IMG/VR virus record: IMGVR_UViG_3300046167_000468
Coordinates: 1 to 37,477 of that record
DNA from: a virus
Strand: one strand, 5' to 3'
DNA length: 37,477 nt
The notes under the pieces were generated by a model. The model saw only the letters and a list, made by a program, of their open reading frames with translations, was not told the DNA's origin and searched no databases. Positions within the stretch are counted from its first letter, which is position 1. Each line of letters opens with the position of its first letter. The position numbers and the translations under genes were made by a program. Below, in pieces: positions 17,434 through 25,586 of the stretch.

Positions 17434-18765
17434 ATGGCTCTAAATCTACAAACCACCAAGCAAATGGGTGGAAGAAGCCTTGTTGATGCATCAAACAATC
17501 CCCTTCTAAAAAGTATTTTAGAGGGGACAGCTGCATTACAAACTGATCCTGTTACGCAAAAACCTAAAAGCAAAAAAGAAACAGGGCAGTCAGTTGCAGA
17601 TACAAGAGCTCAGTTAGATCAAAACTATCAAGCTGTTGATGCTGCATACGATTCAAGTGTAGCTGCTTTAAATACTATGGCTAGCACTGGTAGAAGCACG
17701 CCATCAGTATATACACAAAGCCAAGCTAGAGCGCAAGGCGATTCTACATTGGCTAAATCTGATGCTGCAATTATTGGTCAAGCACAAACTTATGCTGACG
17801 CTATGTTAGCTAACCCTAGGTTTGATAACTCTAAGATGGGAGAAGACCCTAACTTAGACTATGATGAAGAGGCACGATTGTTGGAGGCGTTTGCTAATCA
17901 AGCAGGCGTTGAGCCTGAGCAAGTTGCATCTGACCCTAGATTGTATGAAGCTTTTGGTAGGTTTTTAGGTTTGTCTACTGGCACTATGAGTAATGATAAG
18001 TATTACGCATATGATGTTAACGGTAATAATCTAAAAGATGATAGTAACAACAATTATAAAACATGGACACCATGGGTGCAACCTAAGTTTGTTACACAGG
18101 TTTCAGGTGTAGGTACAAAAATAAAAGACAATCCTATTGCTCAAAAGTTTAGAGGCAACAAGGATGCTTATGTAAAAAAAGAAATGGCACAAGGTGTCTC
18201 AGAAGCTGATGCTATACAAGCTTGGAATCAAATGGGTGATTTAGATACCACTCAGTCATTAATAGGACAAACAGGATTTCCAAGAGAGGATGCAACAGTT
18301 TTGCGTGCATCAGAGATGGCAGCTAAGACACAAAAAACATTAAGTTCTTTTGTTCGTAGTGTACATGCTGCTTCAGTTAATCGTTCTCCTATGGCAGCTT
18401 CAAGATTTGCTGAGAAAATAACAGGGAATAGATACGATGAGTTTAAAGGTGAATCTATCAACGATATGATTAATCTTTTTATACATACGCATGCTGCTTT
18501 AGAAGAGCAATCCGAGACAGCAGCTCAAGCTTACTCAGATATTATGATGTTAGCTGTAATGGACCATGCTTTGCAAAATGTATATAGATATGAAAATAAA
18601 AAGTCAGACCCTAATGCTGAAGAAGCTCCTGCTTCAATAGAAAATGAATCTACTGAGGCTGCTATTAAAAGATATGACTCGACATTGATGTCAGGTGCTG
18701 CTGATCAAAAACAAATAGGTAGTACTATCTTAAACAATATGGGCTTTCGGAAAGACTACTGCTGA
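17434..18765 (+). CDS. Virion RNA polymerase, N-terminal fragment (frameshifted)
   Basis: The first 443 residues of a gene that really extends to 21623. Residues 1-130 are Gln/Ser/Ala-rich (SVADTRAQLDQNYQ), and the rest is helical. The frame ends at a one-base break at 18745-18747: reading TTT as TT turns MGFRKDYC-stop into MGFGKTTAEQQEA and on into the next frame. The break is inside a helical text that continues smoothly, so this is one protein and not two. No catalytic motif is in this part; in N4 and T7 the corresponding region recognises the promoter. Start context: TATAGGAGA. Confidence 0.7.
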   Translation: MALNLQTTKQMGGRSLVDASNNPLLKSILEGTAALQTDPVTQKPKSKKETGQSVADTRAQLDQNYQAVDAAYDSSVAALNTMASTGRSTPSVYTQSQARAQGDSTLAKSDAAIIGQAQTYADAMLANPRFDNSKMGEDPNLDYDEEARLLEAFANQAGVEPEQVASDPRLYEAFGRFLGLSTGTMSNDKYYAYDVNGNNLKDDSNNNYKTWTPWVQPKFVTQVSGVGTKIKDNPIAQKFRGNKDAYVKKEMAQGVSEADAIQAWNQMGDLDTTQSLIGQTGFPREDATVLRASEMAAKTQKTLSSFVRSVHAASVNRSPMAASRFAEKITGNRYDEFKGESINDMINLFIHTHAALEEQSETAAQAYSDIMMLAVMDHALQNVYRYENKKSDPNAEEAPASIENESTEAAIKRYDSTLMSGAADQKQIGSTILNNMGFRKDYC

Positions 18766-20341
18766 ACAACAAGAAGCTATGGGTGCTATGGCAATGGACA
18801 TAGTGTTTAAAACTTTTGATAAGAATCAAACAAAGAAAGACCAGTTGTTTAGAAAAGTAGAAGTTAAAGCTATGAAAAGCGGAGTACCTATTACATTAAT
18901 AGGGCATACTTTTACTAAAGAAGGTCTTGCATTAGCTCAAGATATGAAAGGTTTGTTTGAAGTTGTTATGCCTAAGTCGCAGAGAAATGTTAGGTATGGT
19001 ACTTTACTTACAGATAAGACTGCTATTGAAAAGCTGATTGGTGTACGTGTTGATGATTACGAATACACAATTCCTTTCGGTGACACAACTATCGCAGCCA
19101 TGCATAAACAGCAAGCTGATAATACTCCTGTGCGTATTCATCGTGAGTCTCAACAGTTTTGGGATAAGGTTTATACTGAGTATCAAAACGAGTTGCAGCG
19201 TGAAGCAATGACACAAGGTGCAGAGCGTTCTACAATTCTAGATGATTTAGATGGTGCAAACTTTTTTAATTCAAAAGGTAATGGCAATGGACAAAAGGGT
19301 AGCTTCCAAAGTAGACCCGGCTTTGTCTATGTTACTGACAGACAAGGAAGGTTTTATCATAAAGATTCACCTCATTTAATCTATGAGGGTGCAACAGAAA
19401 AAACTTATACTAAGAATGATGGTAGAAGTATAGAGGATGCTGCACAACAAATGGACTTTAGTGACAAGGTTAAAGACCAGCAATTTATAAATACAATTGA
19501 GTTTGCTACAACAAACTTAGATAAAGTTTTTTATTACACTTATAAGTATGGAAAAAACTGGAGGCTTAACGTAGATCAAACTGTTGGTAATTACCAGCAT
19601 AATAAATTTGCAAGGTCTTTGATTGCTGCTGGTGTACCTGCTACTTATAATCTTAAGAACAAGAAAGATGTTATTCAAATCAAAGCTGGTATTATGAAAC
19701 GCTATGGTATGGATATGAAGAACCCTATTGAAGCTGCTTTAGAATATGACGCAGCTATCAACAGGTGGACACAGTTAGATGCTAGCCAAGATTTAAAAGG
19801 CATACTTAGAGAAGCTGGAAAAGAAGAAGGCTTTGCTTCGGTTGCTGCAATACTTGAAGGCATTAGGCTGAAGAAACATATGGACGGAAACAATCCTACA
19901 TATACTTCTACTTTCTTTACAGAGATTGATGGCAAGACTAATGGTCTTGCTCATGCAGCTGCACAATCAGGTGACTTGGTTTCTGGAAGTCGTGCTCTTA
20001 TATTTGGTGAAGAAGATTACGCTACATGGAATAAATATTATGATGAGTTTGAAAAGATTCAGAATGATCCAGAGAAAATACGTGAGCTTGAAAACAAATA
20101 TGATTTAGAACCGGGTGCGTTAAGCACTTATCTTGATGCTTACAATAGTGTTAACAATTCTTTATTAAAAGATTTTGCTAAGATTAGAGCGGGAGTTACT
20201 GAGTCTGGTGATTTGGTTACATTTCCGGGCATGTTGTTAGAAGGTACAAGTGAAAAGTTTAAAGTTATAATGCAAGATGCACAAGACAATGGTGGGACTA
20301 GCAAAGTTTACTATGGCTTTAGATATGTTTGGTCAGAGTGA
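18746..20341 (+). CDS. Virion RNA polymerase, middle fragment with motif A (frameshifted)
   Basis: This fragment continues the gene begun at 17434. Motif A of single-subunit RNA polymerases is at 19928 (EIDGKTNGLAHAAAQSGD), matching T7 DGSCSGIQHFSA with the catalytic Asp. Upstream lies YTYKYGKNWRLNVDQTVG at about 19535-19590, which fits the T/DxxGR region, although the Arg is replaced by Lys. A second DRQGRFY string occurs at about 19340. The frame ends after motif A. Reading GGG at 20294-20296 as GG continues it as NGGLAKFTMALDMFGQSE, which is the approach to motif B. Confidence 0.75.
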   Translation, partial: FGKTTAEQQEAMGAMAMDIVFKTFDKNQTKKDQLFRKVEVKAMKSGVPITLIGHTFTKEGLALAQDMKGLFEVVMPKSQRNVRYGTLLTDKTAIEKLIGVRVDDYEYTIPFGDTTIAAMHKQQADNTPVRIHRESQQFWDKVYTEYQNELQREAMTQGAERSTILDDLDGANFFNSKGNGNGQKGSFQSRPGFVYVTDRQGRFYHKDSPHLIYEGATEKTYTKNDGRSIEDAAQQMDFSDKVKDQQFINTIEFATTNLDKVFYYTYKYGKNWRLNVDQTVGNYQHNKFARSLIAAGVPATYNLKNKKDVIQIKAGIMKRYGMDMKNPIEAALEYDAAINRWTQLDASQDLKGILREAGKEEGFASVAAILEGIRLKKHMDGNNPTYTSTFFTEIDGKTNGLAHAAAQSGDLVSGSRALIFGEEDYATWNKYYDEFEKIQNDPEKIRELENKYDLEPGALSTYLDAYNSVNNSLLKDFAKIRAGVTESGDLVTFPGMLLEGTSEKFKVIMQDAQDNGGTSKVYYGFRYVWSE

Positions 20342-21623
20342 ATTTGGCAGGGCTTTTACTAAAAAACCTGTGATGATTTTTGCTTATGGTGCTGGTGATG
20401 CAAGACATATTGAGGAAGTTAGGTCTTACATTGACGGAATAATGAGAGAAAATGGTGCTGGTTTTCAGCAAAAATTAACAGACGCAGGCATTGATGTTGA
20501 TAGAGATTTTATTGAACCTCTTGGTGTAATGATGTCGCAAGCTGTTAATACTAACTTTAATCAGATTAAAACATTTGCAAATGCTTTGTCTGCAATGGGT
20601 GCTGAAGCAGTCAATCAAGGTTTTGAATTGTTTATACCAACAATGGACGGTCATTTAATTCCAATAGGTGACATGGAATATTGGATAAGCAAAGACCCCG
20701 GAGACAAGAGACAGCAGAAATGGATTTTGCCAGACGGAGAAACAGCGTCTACTGTTCAAGTACAACACATGAATAAGAGGTGGGATTCTAGAGCTGGCAG
20801 AGATTTACCAGACCTCTCGAATGTCGGCAACAGCATAAGAATATTCAAAGCTGCAACACAGATGGCAGTAATGTTAACTCATGCCAATGACAATACGAAC
20901 ATGCAAAGAGCTATTTATAATATGCATGAAGCTAAGCTTGGCAAAAGAAAGGCTGACAAGAATGATGCAATGGATGAATCATCATTGCCTTATGGTAATA
21001 CATCTTTACATATCTTTGATGGTTTATTAGTTACGCCTAAAGAAGCTGAAGAGTATGCTGAAATGTTAAACAATGTGTTTAGAGATATGAATACTGATCC
21101 TCACAAGAGTCATATGCATGCTTTATACACAGCGTTATCTTTTGAGTTAGATTCAAATGGTCAAAAGATTAAAGATGATAACTATATGAATCATCCTCTT
21201 CTTAAAAATGGTCAGAAAGATATGTCTGACAAACAATGGAATAGGCTTGTAAATCATTATCGTTATAGACGTAGATTAAAACCAGAAGCTAGAGAAGAAA
21301 CTTTGCAAGATGATGGACCTTCTTCTTGGGACCCAAAATATAACAGGGCAGAAACTTCTCAGGGTAAAGTAATTCGTGAAGCGCAGGCTTTCGATTGGAA
21401 GACACCAGACAAGACCGTCAAAGGTAAAAAGGTTAGAGGTACACAATGGTACTTTAATAAATACTTTAAAGGTGAAGGTGCTTTCTATGATGCTAAGCAA
21501 CAGTTTGCAAGAGACAAACAACATTACAAACAGTTCTTTTATTCTACTGATACTCTTGATAATCAGATTAAAAACTATAAAGGCAATGCTAATTTAGATG
21601 CCATGGTTTGGAAATCTAATTAA
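20295..21623 (+). CDS. Virion RNA polymerase, C-terminal fragment with motifs B and C
   Basis: This is the end of the polymerase. Motif B is GRAFTKKPVMIFAYGAG, with Arg at 20349, Lys at 20361 and Tyr at 20385, the same spacing as T7 R627-K631-Y639. Farther on, LTHANDNTN resembles the T7 VHSQDGSH element. Motif C is LHIFDGLLVTP, with the catalytic Asp at 21018-21020, followed by a helix ending near NVFRDM as in T7. All catalytic residues are present, so an active enzyme is expected once the frames are joined. It is the last gene of the late arm and ends just before the terminator. No host-type promoter is seen here. Confidence 0.8.
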   Translation, partial: GLAKFTMALDMFGQSEFGRAFTKKPVMIFAYGAGDARHIEEVRSYIDGIMRENGAGFQQKLTDAGIDVDRDFIEPLGVMMSQAVNTNFNQIKTFANALSAMGAEAVNQGFELFIPTMDGHLIPIGDMEYWISKDPGDKRQQKWILPDGETASTVQVQHMNKRWDSRAGRDLPDLSNVGNSIRIFKAATQMAVMLTHANDNTNMQRAIYNMHEAKLGKRKADKNDAMDESSLPYGNTSLHIFDGLLVTPKEAEEYAEMLNNVFRDMNTDPHKSHMHALYTALSFELDSNGQKIKDDNYMNHPLLKNGQKDMSDKQWNRLVNHYRYRRRLKPEAREETLQDDGPSSWDPKYNRAETSQGKVIREAQAFDWKTPDKTVKGKKVRGTQWYFNKYFKGEGAFYDAKQQFARDKQHYKQFFYSTDTLDNQIKNYKGNANLDAMVWKSN

Positions 21624-21624
21624 C

Positions 21625-21677
21625 AAAAAAACCCCCAACAGAATCCTTAATGGAATCTGTTGGGGGTTTTCTTTTTT
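21625..21677. terminator. Bidirectional intrinsic terminator between convergent arms
   Basis: A strong hairpin with a 15-base-pair main stem: CCCCCAACAGA on the left pairs with TCTGTTGGGGG on the right, extended by A/T pairs. After one mismatch there are three more pairs around the loop TTAAT. An A tract lies on the left and a T tract on the right, so it can end transcription from both directions. It sits between the stop of the + arm polymerase and the stop of the last - arm gene. Confidence 0.93.
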
Positions 21678-21966
21678 AATATCCTCTAGCTTTTTGTGCT
21701 TTACTTAATGATCGCCAAGCGTCTTTACGTCCTTTGTCAGCTACTTCTTTTGCAAACATCATTGCTTCTTCTTCTGTTCTTCCTTGTTTAATTGCTTTTC
21801 TATGTTCTGCTTCTATGTTTTTCTTGTAAGTATCTTCTATTAGCCACTTGTTTATTCCTTTAGTATAAGCCAACTCTTGTGGCACACCAAAATTATCTAC
21901 ATATTCCTGGTCTGTTATACCTTCCATAGCTAGAATGTTGTAACTTCTTTTATTTTCCTCTGCCAT
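21676..21966 (-). CDS. Hypothetical protein, last gene of the early arm
   Basis: A 96-residue, highly charged helical protein (EAEHRKAIKQGRTEEEAMMF) with no membrane segment or motif I recognise. It ends inside the terminator tract. It is two bases from the previous gene and is probably transcribed with the replication genes. Confidence 0.55.
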   Translation of the reverse strand: MAEENKRSYNILAMEGITDQEYVDNFGVPQELAYTKGINKWLIEDTYKKNIEAEHRKAIKQGRTEEEAMMFAKEVADKGRKDAWRSLSKAQKARGY

Positions 21967-21967
21967 G

Positions 21968-22153
21968 TCAATGTCCTGCTGTTAATATGGTTGAAGCTTC
22001 TTTAGTATCTTCGTCATCTTCTAAGTAGTCTATCAATGATTTAAGAAAGTTTCCTTCTTCATTCATAGGGTATACCATCTCGATCACTTCTGTTCTCTTT
22101 GCTTTCTCACTGTCATCTATTATAGTAAAGGTTGCTTTAACCATGGTTTGCAT
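21968..22153 (-). CDS. Hypothetical protein
   Basis: A 61-residue acidic protein: a beta-type N-terminal part (VKATFTIIDDSEKAKRTEVI) and a Glu/Asp-rich C-terminal part. A second Met (residue 4) is a possible start. It overlaps the previous gene by 16 bases. No function is recognised. Confidence 0.5.
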   Translation of the reverse strand: MQTMVKATFTIIDDSEKAKRTEVIEMVYPMNEEGNFLKSLIDYLEDDEDTKEASTILTAGH

Positions 22154-22331
22154 GTTGATCTCCTGATACCATGTTATATCCTAAGATAGCCATGCTTTTA
22201 ATTAAACTTCTTAGAGCATCTTCTGCTGCAGATTTGATTTCATCTGATACAGTGTCTTGCTCTAGTACGTGTATACATGTGTTAGTCATGTCGACTAACG
22301 AGTATGCTTTGTTATGCTGTTCTTCTGTCAT
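22137..22331 (-). CDS. Hypothetical protein
   Basis: A 64-residue, helical protein (SAAEDALRSLIKSMAILGYN) with an AAAGGAAAT ribosome site just upstream. It has no motif I recognise. It overlaps its downstream neighbour. Confidence 0.5.
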   Translation of the reverse strand: MTEEQHNKAYSLVDMTNTCIHVLEQDTVSDEIKSAAEDALRSLIKSMAILGYNMVSGDQHANHG

Positions 22332-22343
22332 TATAATTTCCTT

Positions 22344-22478
22344 TTATTTTCTCCAGTCACTTCTCCAAAGTGGTCTGGACTTTTTTTTTAAATCCTTGTA
22401 AAGTTCGGCAGTCTTATCCATTTGAACAAGACCACCGGGTTCTTTTTTTTTTCTCTCTGGCTTTACGCCCCCAGCCAT
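22344..22478 (-). CDS. Small basic protein, overlapping gene
   Basis: A 44-residue protein that starts MAGGVKPERKKK, continues with a helix (QMDKTAELYKDLKKKSRP) and ends RSDWRK. It starts inside the 38-residue membrane gene and overlaps it by 16 bases. The frame contains runs of ten A and nine A, so an error there would change it. A Lys-rich, Trp-ending peptide of this size could be a nucleic-acid-binding or membrane-associated accessory protein. No family is recognised. Confidence 0.45.
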   Translation of the reverse strand: MAGGVKPERKKKEPGGLVQMDKTAELYKDLKKKSRPLWRSDWRK

Positions 22479-22579
22479 CGTGCTAGTACTGCTACTACTA
22501 CAATGCCTACTAAGATAGCGTACGTTTTATGTTCGCTAACTTTGTTCTTAAGAGTTTTCGGATCAATTCTCCAAGTCAT
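22463..22579 (-). CDS. Small single-pass membrane protein
   Basis: A 38-residue protein with one membrane helix (YAILVGIVVVAVLARWLGA) after a charged N-terminal part (MTWRIDPKTLKNKVSEHK). AAGGAGAC lies just upstream of its ATG. The charge order suggests the N-terminus stays in the cytoplasm. It lies beside another small membrane protein. Confidence 0.55.
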   Translation of the reverse strand: MTWRIDPKTLKNKVSEHKTYAILVGIVVVAVLARWLGA

Positions 22580-22587
22580 ATGTCTCC

Positions 22588-22830
22588 TTACTTAGATAAC
22601 TCATTCGTTATATCTTTATCAAGTAACTTCCAGATTATTCCAGCAGCAATTAAACCTGCTAATCCAGCGTTACCTAATGTCCATACTATATTTAGTATAG
22701 AACCAATCACATCTCCAGTCAAGAAGGCAACCTTCTGACCAAAGATAACTTGCAATACAATTGACAAGCTGATTAGTTTGATGCCTACATCTATTGCAGC
22801 ATCAGCACCGTTTTTAATTTTCTCTAACAT
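22588..22830 (-). CDS. Two-helix membrane protein
   Basis: An 80-residue protein with two hydrophobic segments (about 18-38 and 42-68; GLAGLIAAGIIWKLL) and a charged C-terminal tail. It could be a pinholin- or antiholin-like protein or a host-membrane effector, but there is no specific signature. It starts two bases after the Endo VII-like gene. Confidence 0.5.
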   Translation of the reverse strand: MLEKIKNGADAAIDVGIKLISLSIVLQVIFGQKVAFLTGDVIGSILNIVWTLGNAGLAGLIAAGIIWKLLDKDITNELSK

Positions 22831-22831
22831 T

Positions 22832-23233
22832 TTAACTCCTTTCGTTATTGTGTTTTTTCATGTAGTTCATAAGACCTTGAGCTACTTCTGGGCTGCCTTT
22901 CAAGTATCCTTCTGCTGAGTTGCACCAGTGACATAACAATCCTCTGACTGTTCCTGTCTCATGGCAATGGTCAACAAAAAGTTTATGATCGTCATCCTTT
23001 CCATACTCGCAAAACTCATTAGCACATGTACCACCTTGTTGCTTGAGCATGTTATCGTACTCTTCAACTGTTAGGTTGTACTCAGACTTGAGATGATACT
23101 CATGTCTAATGACTGCTTTACAAGGTTTGCATCGTCTATCTTTTCCAAGATGTGAGCTACTCTTTATATGGAATGCGCTCTCATCTTTTACTGTCTCACA
23201 AATTGTGCATCTGATTTTGACTACGTTAGACAT
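22832..23233 (-). CDS. Endonuclease VII-like HNH nuclease
   Basis: A 133-residue protein. The N-terminal part has Cys pairs CTIC (9-12) and CKPC. The core reads LFVDHCHETGTVRGLLCHWC, the beta-beta-alpha-metal fold of recombination endonuclease VII with its histidines. T4 gp49 resolves branched DNA before packaging. Many small relatives are instead stand-alone (homing-type) nucleases, so both roles are possible. RusA is also encoded in this arm. The gene starts just after the ribonucleotide reductase stop. Confidence 0.8.
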   Translation of the reverse strand: MSNVVKIRCTICETVKDESAFHIKSSSHLGKDRRCKPCKAVIRHEYHLKSEYNLTVEEYDNMLKQQGGTCANEFCEYGKDDDHKLFVDHCHETGTVRGLLCHWCNSAEGYLKGSPEVAQGLMNYMKKHNNERS

Positions 23234-23234
23234 G

Positions 23235-25022
23235 CTACTCTTGGTCGTTATCCTCTTCCACTAGGTCAACTAACTCGCATACGCTTCCAGTACAGGCAAG
23301 CGTTTTATTACCTACTGTTGTATCTTCCAGCTCGTACTTACTTATCAAGTCCCAATCAACTGACTTGGGCATTGCTTTGGCTAGCTCGTTGTACTGTTCT
23401 TTAGTACAGTCTTCATACGGAGCTTGCTGGTACGTGTGGTCTGAATGCGGTAGGAAACTTACACCTGACACCTCGTCAAAGTGTTTGTATACCCACGCAC
23501 CTACTTCCATCCATTCGTGTTCCTTGACGGAAACAGTAACACTAGGTTTATGTTCGCAGTAATACCTTTGATATGTTAGCCATAACTCAAGTTGTTCAAT
23601 AGCATTTCTATCATTCCTAAGTACTGCACCATCAGGTGCTTTCATAGGAAATGTAAAGACTTTAACGCTGTTTGGTTTCATAACGTCCGCTTCACATGGT
23701 ATACCTTGGTCTTCCATAAGCTGAGCAATTGGATCTTTTGAGTCTGCTCTTACTCTACGGAAGTAGTAGTCATTGTGTCTGGTGTGGATACCTGACGCAG
23801 AGTCTACTAGTTGGCTTACTGTCCCGCTAGGTTTAATAGCAGTTGTTGCAGTAGCCTGACTGATTCCAAGAAATCCTGACCAGTCTTTGTTTGTATCTAC
23901 AGAAGCTTGCCTTATCTTTTTAAGGAAGTCGGGTAAGCTCATCTTTCCATGGTAGCCTCTGTCTGTATTGCTGCCATTCATGAATGAGTTATCCATGATG
24001 CCAGTTAACGAGACACCTAGCAATGCTTCTTCTTCTGTATTAGAGACCCACTTAGGTCTCAGTCTTTTAATATTAGTAAGGGATGCTTGGAACGTACCTA
24101 ATATGGTAGCCAGCTTAACCTTATTTAATATGTCTTTCTGATGATCGTCTGCTCTAACAACAACTTCAGTTAGGTTACAGAACTGACCATCTCTTAATAT
24201 GATTTCACTACAAGGGTTGCAGCCAAAGTCATGTTCAGTGTTACGTCTGCCTATAGATGCGACCTGTTTCTTTGCAGCTTCTCTATTAAAGATGCCACGC
24301 TCACCAGATTTAGATTCATAGAGGGCGTTCCATTCTTTCATAAAGATACTCATGTCAGGTTTTTCTGTATAGCATACGCTGTTATTACTGAGTGCCATCT
24401 CTGGTGTATCGCTCCACCATTGACCAGACTTAGCACTTCTCATGCGTTCGTCAGTCAAATTACTGAGGGAAATCAATGCACTACGTCTAACACCACCAAC
24501 GACAACAACCTCTGCTACCTTACACATCATGCGGTGACACTCGTAGCTTGTTAACTTTCTACCTGCAGCATCTTTAAAGATGTTAGTTGAGAAGTTAAAC
24601 AAATCTAGTAGTGGCTCTGGTCCACTAGCTCTACCGCCAAATGTTTTTAGGCGTGATCCTTTCTTTCTTATCCTAGAAAAATCCCACTTAGGCATTTCTC
24701 CATTGTATAAATATGTAATTAGTTTTCTGAATGCAGACTGCCATCCTTCTTTAGAATCTTGTACAACAATTACATCGTCTACATCAATAAGTTCTTCTGG
24801 TATTTCTGGTAGTTTATTTATGTGTTGACGCTCAACACTAAAGCCTACGCCAGTACCATGCATTAATATGTATAGACACTCATCGAATGCTTTAGGATGA
24901 TCAACACTTAAGTATGCACAGTTGTATCCAGCTATATGATTCTTGGCTAGAGCTGGACCAGCAGTCATTAGTGCTCTCATGCTAGGCATAATGTCTAGGT
25001 TAAGCACTGCATGTTCTAATCT
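23235..25022 (-). CDS. nrdJ: Class II (adenosylcobalamin) ribonucleotide reductase, main part
   Basis: The main part of a B12-dependent ribonucleotide reductase, which makes deoxynucleotides from ribonucleotides for phage DNA. Visible elements are MPSMRALMTAG, the substrate Cys in YNCAYLSVDHP, HGTGVGFS, the radical Cys in GCNPCSEIILRDG, and KPSGTVSQLVDSASGIHTRH with FRRVRADSKDP, which match monomeric class II enzymes. The C-terminal ACTGSVCELVD provides the redox Cys pair. Host cobalamin would be needed. The N-terminus is in another frame: an AAA run at 25022-25024 read as AA joins KTRR to LEHAVLNLDIMP. The GTG at 25007 is not the true start. Confidence 0.9.
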   Translation of the reverse strand, partial: RLEHAVLNLDIMPSMRALMTAGPALAKNHIAGYNCAYLSVDHPKAFDECLYILMHGTGVGFSVERQHINKLPEIPEELIDVDDVIVVQDSKEGWQSAFRKLITYLYNGEMPKWDFSRIRKKGSRLKTFGGRASGPEPLLDLFNFSTNIFKDAAGRKLTSYECHRMMCKVAEVVVVGGVRRSALISLSNLTDERMRSAKSGQWWSDTPEMALSNNSVCYTEKPDMSIFMKEWNALYESKSGERGIFNREAAKKQVASIGRRNTEHDFGCNPCSEIILRDGQFCNLTEVVVRADDHQKDILNKVKLATILGTFQASLTNIKRLRPKWVSNTEEEALLGVSLTGIMDNSFMNGSNTDRGYHGKMSLPDFLKKIRQASVDTNKDWSGFLGISQATATTAIKPSGTVSQLVDSASGIHTRHNDYYFRRVRADSKDPIAQLMEDQGIPCEADVMKPNSVKVFTFPMKAPDGAVLRNDRNAIEQLELWLTYQRYYCEHKPSVTVSVKEHEWMEVGAWVYKHFDEVSGVSFLPHSDHTYQQAPYEDCTKEQYNELAKAMPKSVDWDLISKYELEDTTVGNKTLACTGSVCELVDLVEEDNDQE

Positions 25023-25197
25023 TTCTTCTAGTTTTTGTGTCTAGTTTGTAGTCTGTGTTTTCTTCAAGGTGCTCTGCCATAAAGTCAAAGTACCTAGCTA
25101 CAGTTTCTTCCCACGTTTCTCTTCTATTCTTTTCTGGTAGCCATCTTGCATACCTACTTAATGCTATAAAGTTTTGATAATCATTAGGTAACTTCAT
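25000..25197 (-). CDS. nrdJ: Class II ribonucleotide reductase, N-terminal fragment
   Basis: The true start of the reductase. MKLPNDYQNFIALSRYARWL and RRETWEETVARYFDFM match the usual N-terminus of phage class II enzymes. An AAAGGAGG site lies eight or nine bases upstream. After KTRRK the frame ends by a single extra A, so this fragment should be merged with 23235-25022, giving about 653 residues. Confidence 0.85.
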   Translation of the reverse strand: MKLPNDYQNFIALSRYARWLPEKNRRETWEETVARYFDFMAEHLEENTDYKLDTKTRRKIRTCSA

Positions 25198-25199
25198 TA

Positions 25200-25376
25200 T
25201 TAATAATCCTCCTTTAATGAAAACTTTTCAGTAAGATCGGGATGTGTGTCTTCTATTACCCATACTTTTTTGTGTCCTTTATTTTTAAGTTCTTTTTGTA
25301 AATCTTTGGCTTGCTCTAGACCGAGATATCCATTGTGAACAAACTTGTTGCCAACACTTACTATATATAATTTCAT
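25200..25376 (-). CDS. Small hypothetical protein
   Basis: A 58-residue protein starting MKLYIVSVGNKFVHNGYLGL and ending KFSLKEDY. Its final codons contain the AAAGGAGG ribosome site of the reductase, so the two are tightly coupled. A short beta-alpha-beta arrangement is likely. No family is recognised. Confidence 0.5.
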   Translation of the reverse strand: MKLYIVSVGNKFVHNGYLGLEQAKDLQKELKNKGHKKVWVIEDTHPDLTEKFSLKEDY

Positions 25377-25382
25377 TATTAC

Positions 25383-25586
25383 TTATCCTCCTTTAACTTT
25401 TATTTGTATTTTGTCTTCACCGTTTTTACTTTTTACAACTCTATATTGTAGTTCGCCAGTGTGATGCATACATATTGCATCAGACATACCTTCATTGTAT
25501 TGGTTTTCACCATGTTTTCTAAATGAATAGTATATGCCACCAGCTAGTATAGCCCATAGAATTATGTATAAATCTTCAATTATCAT
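25383..25586 (-). CDS. Small membrane-anchored protein
   Basis: A 67-residue protein with an N-terminal membrane helix (LYIILWAILAGGIYYSF, about 6-22) and a soluble tail ending in beta-type residues (KIQIKVKGG). It starts within the last codons of the RusA gene. No function is recognised. Confidence 0.5.
   Translation of the reverse strand: MIIEDLYIILWAILAGGIYYSFRKHGENQYNEGMSDAICMHHTGELQYRVVKSKNGEDKIQIKVKGG

Noticed and set aside
18740-18770. A programmed +1 frameshift at TTT CGG in the polymerase gene (like influenza PA-X UUU CGU).
   Set aside because: The same one-base excess appears in unrelated genes at AAA, GGG and TT runs, so a sequencing over-call explains all of them more simply.
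19320-19350. The string DRQGRFY as the DxxGR motif of the polymerase.
   Set aside because: It lies too far before motif A. The element at about 19535-19590 (YTYKYGKNWRLN) has the better spacing and following pattern, although its Arg is Lys. The choice is not certain.
20277-20294. The ATG at 20277 as start of a separate late gene.
   Set aside because: It lies inside the end of the previous frame, has no ribosome site, and the frame joins by one base to the upstream polymerase text.
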